Shown here in pieces: positions 1-3,840 of a DNA stretch of 8,176 nucleotides. Numbering within the stretch: position 1 is the first letter of the stretch; every line of letters starts with the position of its first letter. The DNA lies in assembly GCA_900550595.1 (NCBI GenBank), contig URTB01000055.1:1-8176 (forward strand), in the 5' to 3' direction. The notes under the pieces are model-generated. The model searched no databases and had not been told where the DNA came from. It worked only from the letters and a program-made list of their open reading frames with translations. Made by a program: the position numbers and the translations under genes. Source of the DNA: an uncultured Collinsella sp. GTDB lineage: Bacteria > Actinomycetota > Coriobacteriia > Coriobacteriales > Coriobacteriaceae.

Positions 1-12
1 ACAGTACGTGTT

Positions 13-44
13 GTTACAGAGATTCACGGGGCTCTGCAAGTAAC
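13..44 (-). other. Folded 5' leader of a gene beyond the left edge
   Basis: On the minus strand this stretch, just after a promoter at 51-78, can fold back on itself. GTTAC and AGAG (with four intervening bases) on the 5' side pair with CTCTGTAAC on the 3' side, and a competing ACGGG/CCCGT pairing overlaps it. Two mutually exclusive helices at the start of a transcript suggest a regulated leader. The gene it would serve lies outside the window, and I could not match the leader to a named family. Confidence 0.3.
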
Positions 45-50
45 CCGTCC

Positions 51-78
51 ATATTACCCCGCTCGCCGCCCGAGTCAA
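51..78 (-). promoter_or_regulatory. Sigma-70-type promoter, minus strand
   Basis: The minus strand reads TTGACT (73-78), a 16-bp GC-rich spacer, then TAATAT (51-56). Both boxes are close to consensus. It fires toward the left edge, so the gene driven is outside the window. It lies downstream of the patatin gene, which shows that the patatin transcript and the next gene are at least partly separate units. The distance from the patatin stop is about 100 bp, with no clear intrinsic terminator between them. Confidence 0.6.
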
Positions 79-178
79 CAGGTATTTTGGCTCCGACCAG
101 AGTTTCTGCACATGTCATCCACGAGCCGTGATTTTTCCAGCTCTTTAGCTGTTGTCATTTTTTGAGGGTTCGCCGTCG

Positions 179-1057
179 CTATCGCTCAACGAACTCTTGG
201 ATTTCCGCGAGCAGGCGCTTTGCCTCCTGACGGCCCTGGATATACAGGTCCAAAAGCTTTGCCGAATCGTGCTCGACATGGCCGACCTCGACCGGCTTTT
301 GCGGAGCGACGACCAACGCGCGGCCCTCGCGCTCATACTTCCACAGGTGCATGCGCTGGATGTTGTAGCGGTCGTGGCGCGTCTCGATTCCCTCGAGCAG
401 ATAGGGGTAGTCGGCATAGCGGGCGCGCGCGGCAGGCATAAACTCGTAAGGCTTTTTCTCGTACGAGCGGTCCTGCGTGACGATGACGACCGCACGGTCG
501 AAGCCCGCCTCCTCCAGCACGTGCTCGATGGGGATCGAATCGGCTACGCCACCGTCGACGTATTTGTGCCCGTCAATCTCGACCGGCGGCGTCACCAGCG
601 GCAGCGACGTCGATGCGCGCACGGCATCGAGATCGAGCACGGCGCTTTTGACCGGGAGGTACGTGGCGGTTCCAAAAAGCATGTCCGTCGCGACGGCGTA
701 CATCTCGATGGGGCTCGCGTCGAACGTCTCATTGTCAAAGGGATCCAGGCGGTCCTGGACATCGTTGAAGATAAAGTCGTAACCCACAATAGAGCCCGTG
801 GACGCAAACGATGCGGCGCCCATGAAGCGGCTGTCGTTGCAGAAAGCCAGGTTGATGCGGTTGGCACGGCCGATCTGGTGCGACTTGTAGTTCACGCCGT
901 TGAGGGCACCGGCCGATACACCGTAGACAGCCGGAATCTCGACGCCAGCCTCCATGAGAACGTCGAGCACGCCCGCGGTAAACTGCCCGCGAAAACTACC
1001 GCCCTCCAGGACGAGCGCGACCTTGCCGGCGTTCTTTGCCTTATCTTCTGCAGTCAT
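179..1057 (-). CDS. Patatin-like phospholipase / acyl hydrolase
   Basis: This 292-residue protein has the three marks of the patatin fold. The glycine-rich oxyanion loop is EGGSFRG (residues 18-24), the nucleophile elbow is GVSAG (46-50, catalytic Ser48), and the Asp of the Ser-Asp dyad is in DGG (168-170, Asp168). Family members hydrolyse acyl ester bonds of phospholipids or other lipids; the true substrate cannot be told from sequence. Layout and length resemble the bacterial YjjU/RssA-type patatins. No signal peptide or membrane span is visible, so it is probably cytoplasmic or peripheral. The ATG is supported by AGGAGG at 1063-1068, five bases upstream. Its upstream region carries the 62-bp hairpin array. 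The oxyanion loop has Ser-Phe where GGGxR/K is more common. The family call is firm; physiological role unknown. Confidence 0.92.
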   Translation of the reverse strand: MTAEDKAKNAGKVALVLEGGSFRGQFTAGVLDVLMEAGVEIPAVYGVSAGALNGVNYKSHQIGRANRINLAFCNDSRFMGAASFASTGSIVGYDFIFNDVQDRLDPFDNETFDASPIEMYAVATDMLFGTATYLPVKSAVLDLDAVRASTSLPLVTPPVEIDGHKYVDGGVADSIPIEHVLEEAGFDRAVVIVTQDRSYEKKPYEFMPAARARYADYPYLLEGIETRHDRYNIQRMHLWKYEREGRALVVAPQKPVEVGHVEHDSAKLLDLYIQGRQEAKRLLAEIQEFVER

Positions 1058-1125
1058 ATTGACCTCCTGCGATTGCGTTTTGGCTTTCTTCTACCCAGTT
1101 TTGGGATGGCGAGCGCATGGGTTTT

Positions 1126-1415
1126 TCGAGGCGGCAGGTGAAGCGGAAAGTGTGTCCCAGTTTGAGGCGAGATTCCGGGACGGATTTTCCGCTGAGCCCG
1201 TCATCAGGAAAATGAATCCCATTCCGAGCTTAGATTCCGGGATGCGCTTTCCGCTTGAGCTGCCATTGGGAAAGCATGTCCCACTCTACGGCTCGATTCC
1301 GGGTCGCAGCTTCCGCTTGAGGCGCCATCCGGAAACTACGTCCCAGTCTGAGCGCGGATTCCGGGATGCGCTTTCCGCCTGGGTTGCCATTGGGAAAGCA
1401 CATCCCACCCTGCGT
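1126..1415. repeat. 62-bp tandem repeat array with covarying hairpins
   Basis: Units start at 1126 (diverged first third), 1188, 1250, 1312 and 1374 (partial), each exactly 62 bp. Conserved blocks are GATTCCGGG near the unit end, TTCCGCTTGAG at the start, and GGAAA...TCCCA in the middle. The end of each unit pairs with the middle of the next: 1177-1190 with 1207-1220, 1239-1252 with 1269-1282, 1301-1314 with 1331-1344, and 1363-1376 with 1393-1406. Each stem is 14 bp with a 16-base loop. Paired positions 8 and 9 change together between copies (A-T/T-A, G-C/C-G, A-T/G-C, G-C/C-G), so pairing rather than sequence is kept. Counting wobbles, the minus-strand RNA pairs slightly better (51 of 56 positions against 48), which is the orientation of the patatin gene. 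A trace of the same phase may extend left to about 1094. Confidence 0.85.
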
Positions 1416-1422
1416 TGCTGCG

Positions 1423-1469
1423 GCGTTTTCTTAACGCCCGCGTCCTGCATAGAGTTCGATTCTCCGCGG
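1423..1469 (+). repeat. 47-bp direct repeat with tmRNA T-arm, copy 1
   Basis: This matches 1635-1681 with four mismatches. The last 26 bases are identical and include GAGTTCGATTCTCCGCG, which is also the T-arm and 3' acceptor strand of the tmRNA gene. The repeat lies in the opposite orientation to that gene. Because the 5' half of the T-stem is altered (CATAGAG instead of CCGGAG), this is not a working tRNA-like arm. It could be an attachment-site scar or a dispersed repeat. Confidence 0.75.
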
Positions 1470-1560
1470 TACGGGGGGGATTCACTGATGTGGGGCACGG
1501 CGGGCTGAGATTCGATAAACATCGCATCCATATTGGGCTGATAGTTTGCGCGGAGAATCC

Positions 1561-1583
1561 GCGTATTTGCTTCGCAAATACGC
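1561..1583. repeat. Perfect 10-bp hairpin with TTC loop
   Basis: GCGTATTTGC and its exact reverse complement flank a TTC loop. No T-run follows on either strand, so it is not an intrinsic terminator. It sits just after a partial T-arm copy, GCGCGGAGAATC (1548-1559). A similar hairpin with the same loop lies at 1625-1641, which suggests a shared repeat origin. Confidence 0.6.
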
Positions 1584-1624
1584 ACCGGCTTCGGCCGCCT
1601 GCCGGCGTCCTCGCCCGCTCGCTA

Positions 1625-1641
1625 CAAACGCTTCGCGTTTG
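1625..1641. repeat. Perfect 7-bp hairpin with TTC loop
   Basis: CAAACGC and GCGTTTG surround TTC. The right arm is the start of the second 47-bp direct repeat copy. No T-run follows on either strand. Confidence 0.5.
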
Positions 1642-1681
1642 CTTTACGCTCGCGCCCTGCATAGAGTTCGATTCTCCGCGG
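1635..1681 (+). repeat. 47-bp direct repeat with tmRNA T-arm, copy 2
   Basis: The second copy is offset from the first by 212 bp and ends 15 bases before the tmRNA terminator stem. It carries the same GAGTTCGATTCTCCGCG core, inverted relative to the tmRNA gene. Together with the 1549-1559 partial copy it bounds a segment of about 130 bp with inverted CGCGGAGAATC ends. Confidence 0.75.
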
Positions 1682-1695
1682 CATCTGTAAGTAAT

Positions 1696-1729
1696 AAAAA
1701 GGCAGGTAGAGACACTTCTCTACCTGCCT
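1696..1729 (-). terminator. Intrinsic terminator of tmRNA
   Basis: A 13-bp perfect stem (AGGCAGGTAGAGA, 1700-1712, with its complement 1717-1729) closes a four-base loop. On the minus strand it is followed by TTTTT and then ATTAC. It begins nine bases after the tmRNA CCA end, so it terminates ssrA. Confidence 0.9.
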
Positions 1730-1737
1730 GTAACTAT

Positions 1738-2101
1738 TGGTGGAGGCGCGGAGAATCGAACTCCGGTCCACGAAAGCCCCCTGATTGGCATCTCCAAGCT
1801 CAGTCGCTGGTTTAGTCTCGGACGCTTTGCGCGCAGCGACACGCTCGCGGCGTCCTAACCGGTTCGGTCTTAGCCTGCGCCATACCGATTACGTGCGCAG
1901 GAGCATTCCCCTAAAATGACGTCGCACCGGTGTCGGGGAAATCGCCGGGTTGACGCGCCGCTATAAACTAAGCAGCGAGAGCCATAGGCTCAAAAGAAGA
2001 GTTGTTGTCAATTCAATTTGACGGCACCCCTGTTTAACGAGGCGAGGAGACCTCGGCTTGCTTCCTCTCTCAGAGCTATCGTGTCGAAACCAGTCGCCCC
2101 C
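1738..2101 (-). ncRNA. ssrA: Transfer-messenger RNA (tmRNA)
   Basis: tmRNA rescues stalled ribosomes by acting first as an alanyl-tRNA and then as a short mRNA for a degradation tag. The 3' end (1738-1763, minus strand) has the T-arm CGGAG-TTCGATT-CTCCG, the acceptor strand CGCCTCC, discriminator A and an encoded CCA. The 5' end begins GGGGGCG at 2101 and pairs over 7 bp with that acceptor strand (one G-U), then runs into CTGGTTTCGAC, the usual tmRNA D-loop-like region. An internal frame (1968-2009) encodes DNNSSFEPMALAA and a TAG stop; ALAA is the usual ClpXP-recognised tag end. At 364 nt it is a normal one-piece tmRNA. The promoter is not clear; IR 2127-2144 lies just upstream. Confidence 0.96.
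1968..2009 (-). other. tmRNA proteolysis tag reading frame
   Basis: Thirteen codons read DNNSSFEPMALAA, then TAG. The resume codon is not certain. GAC at 2007-2009 or the ATT just before it could be the first codon, and the frame is closed one codon earlier by TGA. The tag added to a protein would be Ala followed by this peptide, possibly with one extra Ile. Confidence 0.8.
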
Positions 2102-2126
2102 GAATGTTGGGAAAGTCTGGATGGCA

Positions 2127-2144
2127 TTGGGCACGAGCGCCCAA
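2127..2144. promoter_or_regulatory. Inverted repeat upstream of tmRNA
   Basis: TTGGGC and GCCCAA flank a six-base centre, 26 bases upstream of the tmRNA 5' end. It could be part of the tmRNA precursor leader or a protein site. The 237-bp gap 2102-2338 otherwise holds ACAGCT/AGCTGT arms (2221-2226, 2239-2244), a weak minus-strand TAAGAT at 2198-2203, and the plus-strand -10 box near 2297. I could not assign a convincing tmRNA promoter. Confidence 0.3.
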
Positions 2145-2274
2145 CACCCGTCGACTTTTCAAGGAACATGCAGGGCGAGCCCCGCTTGTGGAGTGTTATC
2201 TTACCACGTTCTGAAAGCGGACAGCTGTTCTATGCACGAGCTGTGAAGACCCCAATGTGCGCCGCACTTCGCAC

Positions 2275-2302
2275 TTTTGCTACCGATCGCATCACGTATA
2301 TT
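2275..2302 (+). promoter_or_regulatory. Probable promoter of the 2339 gene
   Basis: TATATT at 2297-2302 is a good -10 box, with TTTTGC about 16 bases upstream as a poor -35. It leaves a leader of about 30 bases before the ribosome site GAAAGGA and the ATG at 2339. Confidence 0.4.
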
Positions 2303-2338
2303 TTCGCCAAGCAAAATTGACCCGTCGAAAGGACCGTT

Positions 2339-2773
2339 ATGGATACCAAGCAGCAACTTGTCAATGCCCTCGCAGGCCTGGGCTCAACCATTACCGAAGC
2401 TATGGATGTAATCGAAGGCTTTGTCCCCTGCGGACATCCCGCCCTCACGGTTTCGAACGCCCTTGTTGCGCTGGACGCTGACGATGATGCAGCTCTCGCC
2501 CAGCAGCTTGAGACCGTCGAGGGCTTTATCGACCACGTGAGCGAAAACCGCGGCGTGACCGCCTACCACGGCGTCGAGGTCGAGCTCGCGGGTCCCAAAG
2601 CCGATCTGCTCGCAGCAATCCGCGAGGTAGGCGCCCTTATGCAGACCGCAGGCGTCAAAAACACCCAGGTCAACGAGTGGGTCTACCGCAGCCTGGCAGC
2701 ACTCGACAGCTCCGACGAAAAGGCAGCCGAGCAGCTCGCAGAAAGTCCCGCCATCAAGGCCGATCTTTTGTAA
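2339..2773 (+). CDS. Hypothetical acidic helical protein, 144 residues
   Basis: I do not recognise this protein. It is rich in Ala, Leu, Glu and Asp, has no membrane span or signal peptide, and looks mostly alpha-helical. The only cysteine is in FVPCGHP (residues 28-34), a lone Cys-Gly-His that is not a metal motif by itself. The N-terminal half contains VSNALVALDADDDAALAQQL and the C-terminal half a similar RSLAALDSSDEKAAEQLAES, a possible internal duplication of a helical unit (L-AALD--D--AA-QL). The start is supported by GAAAGGA five bases upstream and by the upstream -10 box. It is the only plus-strand gene here and converges on the toxin operon. Coding status is likely from length, ribosome site and normal codon use. 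Confidence 0.8.
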   Translation: MDTKQQLVNALAGLGSTITEAMDVIEGFVPCGHPALTVSNALVALDADDDAALAQQLETVEGFIDHVSENRGVTAYHGVEVELAGPKADLLAAIREVGALMQTAGVKNTQVNEWVYRSLAALDSSDEKAAEQLAESPAIKADLL

Positions 2774-2782
2774 ATAGCAGAC

Positions 2783-2819
2783 GCGGGCCCCTTGGCGCAT
2801 CGTCGTCCAAGAGGCCCGC
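2783..2819. terminator. Shared hairpin between converging genes
   Basis: GCGGGCC (2783-2789) pairs with GGCCCGC (2813-2819), extended by CCTTGG/CCAAG with one bulge. It lies ten bases after the 2339 gene's stop and twelve before the toxin stop. Neither strand has a clear T-run, so it may work as a two-way terminator, as an mRNA end protector, or with Rho. Confidence 0.5.
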
Positions 2820-2831
2820 AAACAGTTCGCG

Positions 2832-3347
2832 TCAACCGATAGCCGCGCCGCCACGTTCGGTCAAAGCCAGAATTGGCATCATTTGGCGCGGGGTCTTTGC
2901 TGCAAGATCGGCATGTTCGAGCAGCTTGCGATCGTTGGTCACCAAGTAATCGACCTGCGCGCGCTTGCACGCAGCGAGTACCAAGTTGTCTTCGTAATCG
3001 CGATGGAGCGCTAAGTATTTGTCGGCCAGCCAAAGGTCCGACGCATCTGCACCCACGGCGGTGGCGTTTTCGGTCATATTTCGAACAAACGCCAGCGCGG
3101 CCTCGCCTATCGCTCGTGCCGATGCTTCGTCGACCGAGCCTTTTTTAGCAATAACCCTGCGCTTGAGCTCGTGCTGGACAACATACAGTACATCCTTGGC
3201 GATATGCACCGGAAAGAGCAACGTTGCGCCAGATTCCGCAGCCCGTCCGATAAACGCACGCGCGGCAAGCGACTCGGCATGGTCGACGCAAAACGAATCA
3301 ACCCATACGTTGGCATCCACCATTATTTTGAGGGGAGCCCCGCTCAC
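2832..3347 (-). CDS. PIN-domain toxin (VapC-like ribonuclease)
   Basis: A 171-residue PIN-domain protein, a family of metal-dependent RNases that in toxin-antitoxin pairs cut RNA. The sequence shows IMVDANVWVD near the N-terminus (first acidic residue Asp11 with Asn13), YEDNLVLAACKRA (Asp120), and YLVTNDRKLL (Asp139). A Glu in the middle (VQHEL, Glu60) may be the remaining ligand. It starts with GTG at 3345-3347, overlapping the antitoxin stop as GTGA, with AGGGG eight bases upstream; this argues for translational coupling. The frame stays open upstream to 3548, but that extension overlaps the antitoxin and is not needed by the fold. An ATG at codon 9 would cut too close to the catalytic Asp. 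Family call firm; target RNA unknown. Confidence 0.88.
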   Translation of the reverse strand: MSGAPLKIMVDANVWVDSFCVDHAESLAARAFIGRAAESGATLLFPVHIAKDVLYVVQHELKRRVIAKKGSVDEASARAIGEAALAFVRNMTENATAVGADASDLWLADKYLALHRDYEDNLVLAACKRAQVDYLVTNDRKLLEHADLAAKTPRQMMPILALTERGGAAIG

Positions 3348-3697
3348 TGGATCATCCCCTTTTGGCGATAGCGCTCGTCCATGGCTTCGGAATAGATTGT
3401 GTCCCAATCGCGATCGTCGGATACGGGCAACGTAGCGATGCCCAGGTCCGCGTAAAGCTGATCCGCCGCCGCCCATGATGCGGCGAACGGAGTATCGGGC
3501 GCGACGGTCTGCTGCCGGTCGTCGACGGCCGCAAGCACTTCCTCGCACTGCCCGCCACCCTGCGCGACCTTGGCCACCACCTTTTTGATGAGCTCGGGCA
3601 GTGACCCGCCCGAAAGCCGCAGCGCTTCCTCGGCACGGTTCTTGACCTGGCGATCCACGCGAACGTTCACCTGCGCCATGCCGCCAACAGCACCCAC
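3344..3697 (-). CDS. RelB/DinJ-like antitoxin (ribbon-helix-helix)
   Basis: The N-terminus VNVRVDRQVKNRAEEAL, then GGSLPELIKKVVAKVAQ, matches the RelB/DinJ ribbon-helix-helix antitoxin pattern, a beta strand for DNA contact and two helices. The remaining 70 residues are an acidic tail (WDTIYSEAMDERYRQ) that would wrap the toxin. Such antitoxins neutralise the toxin and repress their own promoter. I place the start at GTG 3695-3697 (117 residues), with AAGGGAG (3708-3714) ten bases upstream. ATG at 3677-3679 (111 residues, starting MAQVNVRVD) is the usual family start but has a poor ribosome site. The GTG at 3739 is excluded because it overlaps the promoter -10 box. RelB/DinJ antitoxins usually pair with RelE/YafQ folds, so the PIN partner is less usual. 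Confidence 0.85.
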   Translation of the reverse strand: MGAVGGMAQVNVRVDRQVKNRAEEALRLSGGSLPELIKKVVAKVAQGGGQCEEVLAAVDDRQQTVAPDTPFAASWAAADQLYADLGIATLPVSDDRDWDTIYSEAMDERYRQKGMIQ

Positions 3698-3719
3698 GTT
3701 GATCCCACTCCCTTCAAAT

Positions 3720-3766
3720 GCTAGCACCGCTAGCAACACTATATAGAGAAGCTAGCAAATGGTCAA
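3720..3766 (-). promoter_or_regulatory. Toxin-antitoxin promoter with GCTAGC operators
   Basis: The minus strand has TTGACC (3761-3766), a 17-bp spacer and TATAGT (3738-3743), a strong promoter. The palindrome GCTAGC occurs in the spacer (3751-3756) and twice downstream near the start point (3729-3734, 3720-3725). A fourth copy is at 3840-3845, over the ATPase stop codon. The three sites in the promoter would suit dimers of the ribbon-helix-helix antitoxin, giving self-repression. The binding claim is inference; the promoter and repeats are seen directly. Confidence 0.75.
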
Positions 3767-3770
3767 ATGC

Positions 3771-3816
3771 AAAAGGCCTGCGCCCAGACGACACCGATGC
3801 CGTCTGGGCGCAGGCC
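3771..3816 (-). terminator. Intrinsic terminator of the metal ATPase operon
   Basis: A 16-bp perfect stem (3775-3790 with 3801-3816) with a ten-base loop is followed on the minus strand by TTTT. It lies 24 bases after the ATPase stop and directly before the toxin-antitoxin -35 box, isolating the two operons. Confidence 0.93.
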
Positions 3817-3840
3817 AGATAACGTGGGCGAACACGTCTG

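Larger units (their letters stand above)
1058..1695. other. Intergenic region, repeat-rich, no protein gene
   Basis: About 640 bases lie between the patatin start and the tmRNA terminator with no convincing coding region. Open frames here are short, overlap the repeats and lack ribosome sites. From left to right it holds the patatin ribosome site, the 62-bp tandem array, two copies of a 47-bp direct repeat that includes tmRNA T-arm sequence, and two perfect short hairpins. I found no clear promoter for the patatin gene. Confidence 0.8.

Noticed and set aside
75..158. 27-codon minus-strand frame after the patatin gene
   Set aside because: No ribosome site, and its end overlaps the -35 box of the next promoter; too short to support.
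155..172. Possible patatin terminator (CAGCT/AGCTG hairpin near 139-153)
   Set aside because: The stem is only five base pairs and no T-run follows on the minus strand.
152..1141. Long plus-strand open frame (329 codons)
   Set aside because: It is the antisense shadow of the patatin gene, which has catalytic motifs and a strong ribosome site; the shadow has neither.
1126..1415. CRISPR array
   Set aside because: Units are directly abutting, diverged along their whole length, and have no unique spacers or nearby cas genes.
954..1690. Several open frames on both strands across the repeat region
   Set aside because: They cross the tandem repeats and hairpins, overlap one another, and have no ribosome sites or recognisable domains.
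3348..3548. Upstream extension of the PIN protein frame
   Set aside because: It lies inside the antitoxin gene in another frame, is Arg/Gly-rich shadow sequence, and the GTG at 3347 has a ribosome site and overlap expected for coupling.
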